The position numbers and the translations under genes are program-made. From Streptomyces sporangiiformans (lineage in GTDB: Bacteria; Actinomycetota; Actinomycetes; Streptomycetales; Streptomycetaceae): 64,000 bases of DNA. Within the stretch, counting starts at the first letter, position 1; the number at the start of each line of letters is the position of its first letter. The notes beneath the pieces are model-generated. The model was given only the letters and a program-made list of their open reading frames with translations, searched no databases and was not told the DNA's origin. Below, one piece after another: positions 54,990-63,658 of the stretch. The stretch lies in the NCBI RefSeq assembly GCF_005768555.2, contig NZ_VCHX02000109.1, positions 25,432 through 89,431 on the forward strand, written 5' to 3'.

Positions 54990-55017
54990 CCCTTCAGGGG
55001 CGCGGGGAACTGCGCGA
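54990..55017. repeat. dispersed intergenic repeat, copy 2
   Basis: Inverted copy of the element at 37626-37656 (27 of 28 bases alike). The sequence after it (55018-55080) includes a second hairpin, CTGGGGGC-GCA-GCCCCCAG, near 55060-55080. Confidence 0.75.
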
Positions 55018-55088
55018 CCAGCCACAACCGACCCGCAGCCGAAAGACGACCCCGGGGGCCTGGGGGCGCAGCCCCCAGTTTCGGGAAG

Positions 55089-55123
55089 GGGTGGGGTTGG
55101 GGAGGGAAAAACCCACCCCACCC
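55089..55123 (-). terminator. terminator after the IcmB-like gene
   Basis: A 9-bp stem (GGGTGGGGT with ACCCCACCC) around an A-rich loop, ten bases past the stop at 55133. Confidence 0.6.
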
Positions 55124-55132
55124 GGCGGAGCC

Positions 55133-55549
55133 CTACGCCTCGGCCGGCTGCCGCACGTTCGCGCGGACCCAGGACACGATCGATGCCGTCGTCGCGCCGG
55201 GTGTGAAGATCTCGGCGACGCCCTTTTCCTTGAGGAGCGGAATGTCCGCTTCGGGAATGATGCCGCCGCCGAAGACCTTGATGTCCTCGGCGTCGCGCTC
55301 CTTGAGGAGTGCGATGACGGCGGCGAAGAGCGTGTTGTGGGCGCCGGAGAGAATGGAGAGCCCGATCGCGTCGGCGTCCTCCTGGATCGCGGTGTCGACG
55401 ATCTGCTCGGGCGTCTGGTGAAGGCCCGTGTAGATGACCTCCATACCCGCATCGCGCAGCGCCCGCGCGATCACCTTGGCCCCGCGATCATGGCCGTCAA
55501 GCCCCGGCTTGGCCACCACTACTCGGATCGGACCGGCTGCCACACCCAT
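55133..55549 (-). CDS. icmB: cobalamin-binding mutase small subunit, probable isobutyryl-CoA mutase IcmB
   Basis: A 138-residue B12-binding domain. The cobalamin motif DxHxxG is present as GLDGHDRG, followed by the SxL-type SILSGAH and the GG of [13 protein letters not shown] free-standing small subunit of this length fits IcmB, which with IcmA interconverts isobutyryl- and n-butyryl-CoA; the large subunit is not in the window. ATG 55549 is chosen because GGAGG lies upstream; ATG 55564 is possible. Assignment to IcmB rather than another acyl-CoA mutase rests on size and recalled gene order. Confidence 0.8.
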   Translation of the reverse strand: MGVAAGPIRVVVAKPGLDGHDRGAKVIARALRDAGMEVIYTGLHQTPEQIVDTAIQEDADAIGLSILSGAHNTLFAAVIALLKERDAEDIKVFGGGIIPEADIPLLKEKGVAEIFTPGATTASIVSWVRANVRQPAEA

Positions 55550-56025
55550 CACTGCTGCCTCCATGAACCGACTGCCCCGGTCTGCAGAGAATCGATCTGC
55601 AGAGATCTGTATCGACCTGTACCGGCTTGTAACGACTGATAGCACCCCGCGGCGATGGCAGCGACTCGTCGGCTCAGCGTCGACGCGTCGCGGCCGCTCC
55701 ACCTCAGATGTACCCCAGCGGCACAGGCACCCCGCACCGCGCGGCCGGGGAAGTGAACGAACGTTATCGCCAGCATCCCTCAACCGGCAGTTTCACGGTG
55801 GATACCGAGGGGGAAATCACACAGTGGGACAAGTTCGCAGCGCACCGATCCCGCATCTGCGACACAAGGGCCGCAGCCGGACCGGGCGCAGAGGGAGCTG
55901 CCACGAGATCGCCGCACCGGCGTCATCCACGCCGCCTGTGCGGCGTCGTTTTCACTCGTGACGGTTTCCTATGAGGGCACACGGGGGACAGGGGCGTCCT
56001 TCCGTGCGCCGACGGGAGGTCGACC
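55550..56025. other. 476-bp divergent intergenic region
   Basis: It separates the IcmB-like gene from the lipase gene. TCTGCAGAGA occurs at 55581 and 55596 (15 bp apart), close to the IcmB start, and may be regulatory. A reading frame at 55752-55974 has no convincing start or family match. No structured RNA was recognised. Confidence 0.4.
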
Positions 56026-56943
56026 ATGAAGGTCACCAGGGCAGTGTTGCCGTTCCTGCCGCTGTGCCAGCGTCTGCTCCCCAGCAGACTGGCGGGACTC
56101 TCACTGACTCTCCTGAAGGCGACGGCCCTGGAGATCGCGATCCTCGCGGGACATCTGCTCCTCTATCCCTCAGGCATCATCCAGGAGCAGCGATCGCCCG
56201 CCCCCGGCACCCGCACCGGTGCCGGCTCCGGGCTCGACCCCGACGACATCGCCCACGACTCCGGCGGCGAGTCCGACGCCTCCCGCCTGCCCGTCCCGGT
56301 CCATCCCCCGGTCGTACTGCTGCATGGGTTCATAGACAACCGCTCCGTGTTCGTGCTGCTGCGCCGCTCGCTGGCCCAGCACGGCAGGCAGCAGGTCGAG
56401 TCGCTCAACTACTCACCGCTGACCTGCGACATACGCACCGCGGCCGAACTGCTCGGCCGGCACATCGAGGAGATCTGCGAGCGCACCGGCCGGCACGAGG
56501 TGGACATCGTCGGGCACAGCCTCGGCGGACTGATCGCGCGCTACTACGTACAGCGCCTGGGAGGTGACGTCCGCGTACGGACGCTCGTCACGCTGGGCAC
56601 ACCGCACTCGGGCACCGCCGTCGTACCGCTGATGAACGCGCACCCGATCGTGCGGCAGATGCGGCCCGGCTCCGCCGTGATCGAGGAGCTGCGTGAGCGC
56701 GCGCCGCACTGCCGGACCCGGTTCGTGAGCTTTTGGAGCGACCTCGACCAGTTGATGGACCCGCTGGAGACCGCCTGTATCGAGCATCCCGACCTGCTCG
56801 CGCAGAACGTTCGCGTGAGCGGGATCGGCCATCTCGCGCTGCCCGTGCATCCGGCCGTCGCGGCGGGCATACGGCAGGCACTCGAAGCCGAGGAGCCGGG
56901 AGCCCGCACAGCCGCACACACCAACGGCCTGACCGTGGCATAA
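56026..56943 (+). CDS. alpha/beta-hydrolase lipase or esterase
   Basis: A 305-residue hydrolase. One N-terminal hydrophobic segment (LSLTLLKATALEIAILAGHLLLYP) may anchor or export it. The core has the oxyanion HGFIDNR, the nucleophile serine in VGHSLGGLIA and GTPHSGT, with a final GIGHLALP holding the catalytic histidine; the acid is probably in FWSDLDQLMDP. It resembles triacylglycerol lipases of the EstA/LipA type. Substrate unknown. Confidence 0.85.
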   Translation: MKVTRAVLPFLPLCQRLLPSRLAGLSLTLLKATALEIAILAGHLLLYPSGIIQEQRSPAPGTRTGAGSGLDPDDIAHDSGGESDASRLPVPVHPPVVLLHGFIDNRSVFVLLRRSLAQHGRQQVESLNYSPLTCDIRTAAELLGRHIEEICERTGRHEVDIVGHSLGGLIARYYVQRLGGDVRVRTLVTLGTPHSGTAVVPLMNAHPIVRQMRPGSAVIEELRERAPHCRTRFVSFWSDLDQLMDPLETACIEHPDLLAQNVRVSGIGHLALPVHPAVAAGIRQALEAEEPGARTAAHTNGLTVA

Positions 56944-57103
56944 ACGTCTCCGGGTGTCGGCGAGCGCCTCCGAACACCTCTGAGCGTTCCGGAGCATCTC
57001 CGATTCTTCGAACATGCGTCGAACGCCAGGCCAAAGCCGCGTCCGCAGTCCGCCGAAAGACGGTCGAATGCCCGTTTCCTGCGCGGGGGAAACCTGCCGA
57101 AGA

Positions 57104-57133
57104 TTGTCGCGCCCGCGTACTGCCGGGTACAGT
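57104..57133 (+). promoter_or_regulatory. candidate promoter of the M23 peptidase gene
   Basis: TTGTCG (57104-57109) and TACAGT (57128-57133) with an 18-base spacer fit a vegetative sigma promoter, about 50 bases before the start codon. Confidence 0.4.
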
Positions 57134-57181
57134 CACCGCACTGCTCTGCCAGCCCCTGTCGTCGAGGCGAAAGAGAAGTTG

Positions 57182-58792
57182 GTGAACGACCGTCACCCGT
57201 CGGGGACCGCAACTCCCCCGGCTCCGGCTCCCGATGCCGCCTCGGCGCACTACGCGTCCTACGGTCAACAGGGATCCCAGTACGGCGACTTCACCACGTA
57301 CGACGGCTACTCCACCACTGGTTTTGACGCGACCGCCACGGGCGCCTACGACACGACGGGCACCTACGCGACCACAGCCTTCGAGACGGACCCCCTCTTC
57401 GGCGACCTGCCGGGCAGCGGCACCGGTTCGTACGACGCCACTCAGTGGTCCAACGGTTCCCACGAGACGCTCGGCGAGCACCACCAGACGCCGCACTACG
57501 ACCCGTACACGGCCCAGCACCTCTCCGCGTACGACACCGGCAGCTATGAGACGACGGGTATCTGGCCGGAGGCCACCGGTTACCAGCAGCTCGCCGAGAT
57601 CCCGACCCAGGCCCCCGGCCCCGAAGCCACCGGCCAGTGGGACGCGAACGCCTGGCACCAGGCCGAGCCGGTCGACCAGAACCAGCAGTGGGGCACGCAG
57701 ACCTTCGACACGGGCGCGTACGACGCGACGGCGTGGAACTCCGACGGCGACCATCAGCCGCACGAGTCCTACGACCAGCACGAGTCCTACGAGCACGAGT
57801 CCTACGACCAGCAGGCCACAGCCGCCTTCGAGCACATCGGGTACGACGAACCGATGGCCGCCGAGGGCGACTTCACTTCCTCCGACGACCCGGACAGCGC
57901 CACCAGCGCCGACCCGGGCACGGGCAGCACGGGCACGCACGAGGATTTCCCGCCGTTCGACGATGTCGAAGGGGTCGAGGAGATCAGCCCCGTCGCCGCC
58001 ACCATCGTCGCCCCGGCCCCACGTTCGGCCTCCCGCAGTGCAGGCCGTGGAGCCGCCCGTTCCCGCCGTCGCACTCCGCCCAAGCGTTCCGCGCTGCTGA
58101 CGGTCGTCGTGCCCTCCGCGTGTGTGGTGGGGGTGGCCGGGATCGCGGCCGCGTCCGTGGGCGCCGGAAGCGAGAGCGACGCCCCGCAGACGACCGCCGC
58201 GCCCGACGCGAGCGCCGTCAAGCCGTCGGCCGCCAACAACAAACTGGACACCCAGCTCGAAAGCCTCTCCGCGGGAGCCGACGACTTCGCCGACCGCGCG
58301 AGCCGCACGCAGGAGCGTATCGACCTCAAGGCCCAGCAGGAGGCCGAGAAGAAGAGGGCGGCGGCCGAGGCGGCCCGCAAGGAGCGTCTGCGTCCGAAGT
58401 TCGCGCTGCCGGTCGCCCAGAAGGGGCTCAGCGCCTACTACGGCCAGTCCGGCATCAACTGGATGTCCGTACACACCGGCATAGACTTCCCCGTCTCGTA
58501 CGGCACGACCGTGATGGCGGCGACCGACGGCACGATCCGTACGGAGTGGAACAGCGCGTACGGGAACATGGCGGTCGTGACCGCCAAGGACGGCACGGAG
58601 ACGTGGTACTGCCACCTCTCCAGCTACAAGGTCGCTTCCGGGACCGCCGTGAAGGCCGGCGACCCGATCGCATTCTCGGGCAACTCCGGCAACTCGACCG
58701 GCCCGCATCTCCACTTCGAGGTACATCCGGGCGGCGGCGACGCGATCGACCCGCTGCCGTGGCTGCGCAGCCACGGCTTGAACCCGAACTGA
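57182..58792 (+). CDS. M23 (LytM) family peptidase with long acidic N-terminus
   Basis: A 536-residue protein. Residues 1-290 are Tyr/Thr/Glu/His-rich low-complexity repeats (for example HESYEHESYDQ). A basic stretch and membrane helix at about 300-325 (ALLTVVVPSACVVGVAGIAAAS) and a coiled coil (AQQEAEKKRAAAEAARKER) follow. The M23 domain at 410-530 has HTGIDFP (H-x3-D), WYCHLSS and HLHFE, the full zinc site. It would cut peptidoglycan cross-bridges outside. GTG 57182 is chosen over the longer open frame because the sequence before it is non-family; the ribosome binding site is weak. Confidence 0.87.
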   Translation: MNDRHPSGTATPPAPAPDAASAHYASYGQQGSQYGDFTTYDGYSTTGFDATATGAYDTTGTYATTAFETDPLFGDLPGSGTGSYDATQWSNGSHETLGEHHQTPHYDPYTAQHLSAYDTGSYETTGIWPEATGYQQLAEIPTQAPGPEATGQWDANAWHQAEPVDQNQQWGTQTFDTGAYDATAWNSDGDHQPHESYDQHESYEHESYDQQATAAFEHIGYDEPMAAEGDFTSSDDPDSATSADPGTGSTGTHEDFPPFDDVEGVEEISPVAATIVAPAPRSASRSAGRGAARSRRRTPPKRSALLTVVVPSACVVGVAGIAAASVGAGSESDAPQTTAAPDASAVKPSAANNKLDTQLESLSAGADDFADRASRTQERIDLKAQQEAEKKRAAAEAARKERLRPKFALPVAQKGLSAYYGQSGINWMSVHTGIDFPVSYGTTVMAATDGTIRTEWNSAYGNMAVVTAKDGTETWYCHLSSYKVASGTAVKAGDPIAFSGNSGNSTGPHLHFEVHPGGGDAIDPLPWLRSHGLNPN

Positions 58793-58869
58793 GCAACGCG
58801 TCCGTTGCCGCGGTGGCCGTCCCCGGGGCCCCGCCCATAGCCCCTCGGAATCGGCCGGCGGCCCCGTTA

Positions 58870-61356
58870 CTAGAGCTTCTCCACCGGCGCGTACCGCAGA
58901 AGAAGTCGCTTCGGCTTCGGTTCCCCGAAGTCGATCGTCGCCTCCGCGTTCGCCCCTGTGCCCTTCACGCCGACCACGGTGCCGAGCCCGAACTGGTCGT
59001 GCGTGACCCGGTCACCCACCGCCAGCGACACCACCGGCTTCTCGGTGGCGCCGCCACGCCGCGTAGCGAAGCCGGACGCGCCCGAGGCCGCCGACCGGGA
59101 GCGGGAGGACGACAGGGAGGCCGCCACCCCGGCCACCGGGCCGGCGGCCATCGACCCCATGGACGCCGTCCGCTTCCACTCCAGATGCGTGTCCGGGATC
59201 TCCTCCAGGAAGCGGGACGGCGGGTTGTACGAGGGCTGCCCCCAGGCACTGCGCATCGTCGACCGTGTCAGGTACAGCCGCTCCCGCGCGCGCGTGATGC
59301 CGACGTACGCCAGCCGCCGCTCCTCCTCCAGTTCCTTGGTCTGGCCGAGAGCGCGCATGTGCGGGAAGACGCCGTCCTCCATGCCGGTCAGGAACACCAC
59401 GGGGAATTCGAGGCCCTTGGCGGTGTGGAGGGTCATGAGCGTGATGACGCCGGAGCCGTCCTCCTCCTCGTCCGGGATCTGGTCGGAGTCGGCGACGAGA
59501 GCGACCTGCTCCAGGAAGTCGGACAGCGTGCCTGTCTCGCCCTCCGCGCGCTCCTGCTCGAACTCCATGGCCACGGCGGCGAGTTCCTGGAGGTTCTCGA
59601 TGCGGGTCTCGTCCTGCGGGTCCGTGGAGGCCTGCAACTCGGCGAGGTAGCCGGTGCGTTCGAGCACCGCCTCCAGGACCGTGGCCGGACCGGCGCCCGA
59701 GTCCACGATGGTCCGCAGGTCCTCCATCAGCGTGTTGAACCGCTTGACGGCGTTCGTGGAGCGGGCCGCCATGCCGTACGCCTCGTCGACGCGGCGCAGC
59801 GCCTGCGAGAAGCTGATCTTCTCCCGCGACGCGAGCGCGTCGATCATCGCCTCGGCGCGCTCGCCGATGCCGCGCTTGGGTACGTTCAGGATGCGGCGCA
59901 GGGGGACGGAGTCCTCGGCGTTGGACAGGACCCTCAAGTACGCGAGGACGTCCCGGACCTCCTTGCGCTCGTAGAAGCGGACGCCGCCGACGACCTTGTA
60001 GGGCAGGCCGACCCGGATGAAGATCTCCTCGAAGACACGGGACTGCGCGTTCGTCCGGTAGAAGACGGCGACGTCGCCCGCCTTCGCGTCACCGGAGTCC
60101 GTCAGCCGGTCGATCTCCTCGGCGACGAACTGCGCCTCGTCGTGCTCCGTGTCGGCGACGTAGCCGGTGATCTGCGCGCCCGCGCCCGCGTTGGTCCACA
60201 GGTTCTTGGGGCGGCGGCTCTCGTTGCGCTCGATGACCGCGTTGGCGGCGCTGAGAATCGTCTGCGTGGAGCGGTAGTTCTGCTCCAGGAGGATCGTCGT
60301 CGCGTCCGGGTAGTCCTCCTCGAACTGGAGGATGTTGCGGATGGTCGCGCCGCGGAAGGCGTAGATGGACTGGTCGGCGTCACCGACGACGCACAGCTCG
60401 GCGGGCGGGACGTCGTACTCGCTGGGCGGTACGTCCACGGGGTGCTCGGAGGTGCCGACGAGTTCCCGTACGAGGGCGTACTGCGCGTGGTTCGTGTCCT
60501 GGTACTCGTCCACGAGGACGTGGCGGAAGCGGCGGCGGTAGTGCTCGGCGACGTCCGGGAAGGCGCGCAGGAGGTTGACCGTCGTCATGATCAGGTCGTC
60601 GAAGTCGAGGGCGTTCGCCTCGCGCAGCCGCGACTGGTAGAGCGCGTACGCCTGGGCGAGGGTCTTCTCGAAGCCGTCGGCGGCCTGGCTCGCGAAGTCC
60701 TCCTCGTCGATCAGCTCGTTCTTCAGGTTCGAGATCTTGGCGCTGAAGGACTTGGGCGGGAAGCGCTTCGGGTCGAGGTCGAGATCACGGCAGACCAGGG
60801 CCATGAGGCGCTTCGAGTCGGCGGCGTCGTAGATGGAGAACGACGAGGTGAAGCCGAGCTTCTTCGACTCCCTGCGCAGGATGCGGACGCACGCGCTGTG
60901 GAAGGTCATCACCCACATCGCGTGGGCACGCGGGCCGACGAGCTGCTCGACGCGCTCCTTCATCTCACCGGCGGCCTTGTTGGTGAAGGTGATCGCGAGG
61001 ATCTGGCCCGGGTGCACCTTCCGCTCGCCCAGCAGATACGCGATCCGGTGCGTGAGCACACGGGTCTTCCCGGAGCCGGCGCCGGCCACGATGAGCAGGG
61101 GTGCGCCGGAGTGCACGACGGCCGCGCGCTGGTTCTCGTTCAGCCCCTCCAGGAGCGCCGCGGCGTCCACGTGCGGCCGCGGGGCGCCGTCGCGGTAGTA
61201 CTCGTCCCGGTTCGGCGGCACGTCGAAGCGGCCGCCGAACAGGTCGTCCGGAACCGGCTCCGGCGCCTCGTCCTCGGGCGGCGGCGGGGGCTCTTCCTCG
61301 TGGGCCTGCGAGGGCTTGAGGTCCGCCAGGAAGCTGTCATCAAAGAGGCTGCTCAT
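58870..61356 (-). CDS. pcrA: UvrD/PcrA-type DNA helicase
   Basis: An 828-residue superfamily 1A 3'-5' helicase for repair and replication restart. Motif I is VAGAGSGKTRVL, motif II LVDEYQDTN, motif III GDADQSIYAFRGA, and the later motifs include LMTLHTAKGLEFPVVFLTGMED and YVGITRARERLYL. The C-terminal domain (QFGLGTVVGVKGTGANAEAT) is the Tudor-like part known to contact RNA polymerase. ATG 61356 is ten bases from a PafBC-type -10 box, so the mRNA is probably leaderless and damage-induced. Confidence 0.95.
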   Translation of the reverse strand: MSSLFDDSFLADLKPSQAHEEEPPPPPEDEAPEPVPDDLFGGRFDVPPNRDEYYRDGAPRPHVDAAALLEGLNENQRAAVVHSGAPLLIVAGAGSGKTRVLTHRIAYLLGERKVHPGQILAITFTNKAAGEMKERVEQLVGPRAHAMWVMTFHSACVRILRRESKKLGFTSSFSIYDAADSKRLMALVCRDLDLDPKRFPPKSFSAKISNLKNELIDEEDFASQAADGFEKTLAQAYALYQSRLREANALDFDDLIMTTVNLLRAFPDVAEHYRRRFRHVLVDEYQDTNHAQYALVRELVGTSEHPVDVPPSEYDVPPAELCVVGDADQSIYAFRGATIRNILQFEEDYPDATTILLEQNYRSTQTILSAANAVIERNESRRPKNLWTNAGAGAQITGYVADTEHDEAQFVAEEIDRLTDSGDAKAGDVAVFYRTNAQSRVFEEIFIRVGLPYKVVGGVRFYERKEVRDVLAYLRVLSNAEDSVPLRRILNVPKRGIGERAEAMIDALASREKISFSQALRRVDEAYGMAARSTNAVKRFNTLMEDLRTIVDSGAGPATVLEAVLERTGYLAELQASTDPQDETRIENLQELAAVAMEFEQERAEGETGTLSDFLEQVALVADSDQIPDEEEDGSGVITLMTLHTAKGLEFPVVFLTGMEDGVFPHMRALGQTKELEEERRLAYVGITRARERLYLTRSTMRSAWGQPSYNPPSRFLEEIPDTHLEWKRTASMGSMAAGPVAGVAASLSSSRSRSAASGASGFATRRGGATEKPVVSLAVGDRVTHDQFGLGTVVGVKGTGANAEATIDFGEPKPKRLLLRYAPVEKL

Positions 61357-61365
61357 CGCTCTCCG

Positions 61366-61388
61366 AGTCTAGGCTCCCGCACTGACAC
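61366..61388 (-). promoter_or_regulatory. PafBC-type damage promoter of pcrA
   Basis: Minus strand GTGTCAGTG (61388-61380), eight bases, TAGACT (61371-61366). Eight of nine bases match TTGTCRGTG and the -10 fits TAnnnT at exact spacing. The start point would fall within a few bases of ATG 61356. Confidence 0.75.
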
Positions 61389-61861
61389 CTCGCCGCCCCC
61401 CTGAGAACTCCGCCAGGACTCCGCGCAGAACTCGGCGCGGACCGGGACCCGCCGAGCCCCCTCACCCTCCATCGTTGCCCTGTTACTTTCGGCGACGAAC
61501 GGGGTAGAGAGCTCGTACGCCGATCTTGCGGCGCCGGGCCGGGGGGCGTCGGGCACGGCGCACAGGTTGCACCATACGTACCGTAAGTACCATGCGCCCC
61601 CTTGAGCCCGCGCGTCGGCGCCGGGACGCCCTCGGCCGGGTCGACTCGGCCCTAGTACCCCGAAATCGGGGGGACTCCGTCACTCCGGGGCAACTGGCCG
61701 CAGACCCTCCCGGATTGACCTCGGTAAGCGGCGGTTGAGGAAAAGGTCACGAAAACGTATCGGGCAATTCGCTCACCAACCTTCACAGGAGCCACACCCG
61801 TTGGCTAACTTTCCAGTGGGCCGCTCGACACCCACCGGCGAACGTCGCCGGGCCGTGCGGC
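61389..61861. other. intergenic region before the c-di-AMP riboswitch
   Basis: No gene is supported. A CCCCGA-AA-TCGGGG hairpin lies near 61657-61671, and GTACCGTAAGTACC near 61577-61592 is a short repeat. The promoter of the NlpC/P60 gene must be here but no box could be assigned. Confidence 0.4.
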
Positions 61862-62012
61862 CTCCGCTGAGTCCGGTACGCCCTTCTGGGCCGACGGAGC
61901 CGGGGACCCAATGACCTTGGGGTGAATCGGTCCAACTCCCTCAGGGGAGCAAGGACCGTAGGGCAAACCTTCCGGAGCACCCGCCCGAACCCGACAGCTA
62001 ACTCGGTAGGCG
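61862..62012 (+). promoter_or_regulatory. c-di-AMP (ydaO/yuaA) riboswitch of the NlpC/P60 gene
   Basis: The conserved blocks of this RNA are in order: CCGCTGAGTCCGGTACGCC, CCGGGGACCCAATGACC, GGGGTGAATC, GTAGGGCAAACC, CGAACCCGACAGCTAAC and CGGTAGGCGG. It ends seven bases before the GGAAGGAG ribosome binding site. In Streptomyces this class controls wall hydrolase genes, where bound c-di-AMP lowers expression. Edges are approximate. Confidence 0.9.
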
Positions 62013-62034
62013 GACGACGGAAGGAGTCGCCCTC

Positions 62035-63207
62035 GTGGCGTCGCACCGCAAATTGCGGACCCCCAGTAGTCCCATGGGCATACGGACCCCTGCCCTGGCC
62101 ACCGCCGCCCTCACCTCGGTGGCCCTGCTCTCGCAGTCGGCGAACGCCTCGCCCGCCGCGGAGCCGAGGCCGAGCCTCGACGAGGTCCAGAAAAAGGTGG
62201 ACGACCTCTACCAGCAGGCGGAGACGGCCACCGAGAAGTACAACGGGGCCAAGGAGAAGACCACAAAGCAGCGCAAGCGCGTCGACACCCTCCTGGACGA
62301 CGTGGCCGAGCGCACGCAGAAGCTCAACGAAGCGCGCGAGGAACTCGGTGAGTTCGCGGCCGCGCAGTACCGCACCGGCGCCTCCGCCCCCGGCACCGCG
62401 ACCATGTTGCTCGCGGACGACCCGCAGGACTACTTCGACCAGACCCAGCTGATGGACCGGCTGACCAGCCGCCAGAAGCAGGCCGTCGACGACTACGCGA
62501 CGCAGCAGGCCGCGACGACGAAGAAGCGTCAGGAGGCCACGGAGAGCCTGGAGACGCTCAACAAGACGCAGAGCACCCTGAAGAGTTCCAAGGCGGAGGT
62601 CCAGCGGAAGCTCGCCGAGGCGCGCGAGCTGCTCTCCCAGCTGACCGCCGAGGAGAAGGCGCGGCTCGCGGCGATCGAGAAGAAGAGGCAGGAGGAGGCC
62701 CGGCGCAAGGCGGAGGAACTGGCGCGGCAGCAGGCCGCCGCGGAGGAGGAGAGGCAGCGCCAGGAGCAGCTGGCCCAGCAGGAAGCGGCCGGCGCTTCCG
62801 GCTCGGGCACCTCCACCGGCTCGGGCAGCACCGCGGGGACCAGCACCTCCACCTCCACCTCCAAGGGCGAGAAGGCGCTCGCCTTCGCCGAGGCCCAGAC
62901 CGGCAAGCCGTACGTCTGGGGCGCGACCGGCCCCGACTCCTACGACTGCTCCGGTCTCACCCAGGCCGCCTGGAAGGCCGCCGGCGTCACCCTCCCGCGC
63001 ACCACCTGGGACCAGGTCAACGTCGGCACGACGGTATCGGTCGCCAACGCCCAGCCCGGCGACCTCATCTTCTTCTACGACGACATCAGCCACGTCGGCA
63101 TCTACAAGGGCGACGGCATGATGGTCCACGCCCCGAAGCCGGGGGAGTACGTCCGCGAGGAGTCGATCTACTACATGCCGATCCACAGCGTCGTCCGCCC
63201 GGCGTGA
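62035..63207 (+). CDS. NlpC/P60 (C40) peptidoglycan hydrolase with coiled coil
   Basis: A 390-residue secreted endopeptidase. Signal peptide at 1-39 (ALATAALTSVALLSQSANASPA), coiled coil at 45-255 (many Lys/Glu/Gln), Ser/Thr/Gly linker, and the C40 domain at 280-390 with cysteine in YDCSGLTQAAW, histidine in ISHVGIYKG and HAPKPG. It cleaves stem peptides of peptidoglycan, as in RipA-like enzymes. GTG 62035 has GGAAGGAG upstream. The gene is under a c-di-AMP riboswitch. Confidence 0.93.
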   Translation: MASHRKLRTPSSPMGIRTPALATAALTSVALLSQSANASPAAEPRPSLDEVQKKVDDLYQQAETATEKYNGAKEKTTKQRKRVDTLLDDVAERTQKLNEAREELGEFAAAQYRTGASAPGTATMLLADDPQDYFDQTQLMDRLTSRQKQAVDDYATQQAATTKKRQEATESLETLNKTQSTLKSSKAEVQRKLAEARELLSQLTAEEKARLAAIEKKRQEEARRKAEELARQQAAAEEERQRQEQLAQQEAAGASGSGTSTGSGSTAGTSTSTSTSKGEKALAFAEAQTGKPYVWGATGPDSYDCSGLTQAAWKAAGVTLPRTTWDQVNVGTTVSVANAQPGDLIFFYDDISHVGIYKGDGMMVHAPKPGEYVREESIYYMPIHSVVRPA

Positions 63208-63208
63208 G

Positions 63209-63249
63209 CCACGCGCGCGTGCGGGCTTTCATGCGGCACGCGCGCGTGG
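63209..63249. terminator. bidirectional terminator
   Basis: A perfect 14-bp stem (CCACGCGCGCGTGC with its complement) and 13-base loop, two bases past the NlpC/P60 stop and 55 bases past the convergent membrane protein gene. Confidence 0.85.
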
Positions 63250-63304
63250 GCATCACCTGGTGACGCCCGGGCCCCGGCGAGGGGCGGCTGCTTTCTGGTC
63301 CCTG

Positions 63305-63658
63305 TCAGGTCCAGAGAACCGCGATGAAGATGTTCGCGATGGTCAGACCGCCCACCAACCCGAACAACCCCTTCTCCGCCCTCTCCTCGTCCCGTTTCAC
63401 GTACACGAGCCCGAGAATCACGATCAGCAACGCCAGCTTCACGCCGATCTTGATGTTGTTGACGGGCTGGTCGTCGGCCTGGTTGAGGCCCACCAGGACG
63501 ACGCCGGTGACCAGCATGGTCAGGGCGCCGTGGAGCATCGCGGGGCTGAAGCGGGCCGTTCCCTCACCCATCGCCTTCATCTGGGTGAGGAAGCCGCCGA
63601 GGAGTGAGGCGATGCCGATGATGTGCAGCGCCACGAAGAGATGGATGAGTACGTCCAT
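63305..63658 (-). CDS. small four-helix membrane protein
   Basis: A 117-residue protein with four helices (DVLIHLFVALHIIGIASLLGGFL; MLHGALTMLVTGVVLVGL; IGVKLALLIVILGLVYV; LVGGLTIANIFIAVLW). The HIIGIASLLGG and histidine placement recall small membrane proteins of the DUF2269/CopD-like type, but I cannot assign it. ATG 63658 is chosen, since the open frame further upstream is not hydrophobic and looks non-coding; the ribosome binding site is weak. Confidence 0.7.
   Translation of the reverse strand: MDVLIHLFVALHIIGIASLLGGFLTQMKAMGEGTARFSPAMLHGALTMLVTGVVLVGLNQADDQPVNNIKIGVKLALLIVILGLVYVKRDEERAEKGLFGLVGGLTIANIFIAVLWT

Noticed and set aside
55752..55974. Possible small gene between the IcmB-like and lipase genes
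   Set aside because: The GTG start has a poorly placed ribosome binding site and the sequence becomes Arg/His-rich with no resemblance to a known family.
57104..57133. Third PafBC-type promoter before the M23 gene
   Set aside because: TTGTCGCGC matches only the first six bases of the box and the TACAGT is at the wrong distance; an ordinary -35/-10 reading fits better.
56944..57181. c-di-AMP riboswitch before the M23 peptidase
   Set aside because: The conserved blocks seen at 61862-62012 are absent.
57637..61404. Open frame of 1255 codons on the plus strand
   Set aside because: It runs in another frame of the M23 gene and antisense to pcrA, is rich in Arg/Gly/Val-Glu as expected from GC bias, and has no domain.
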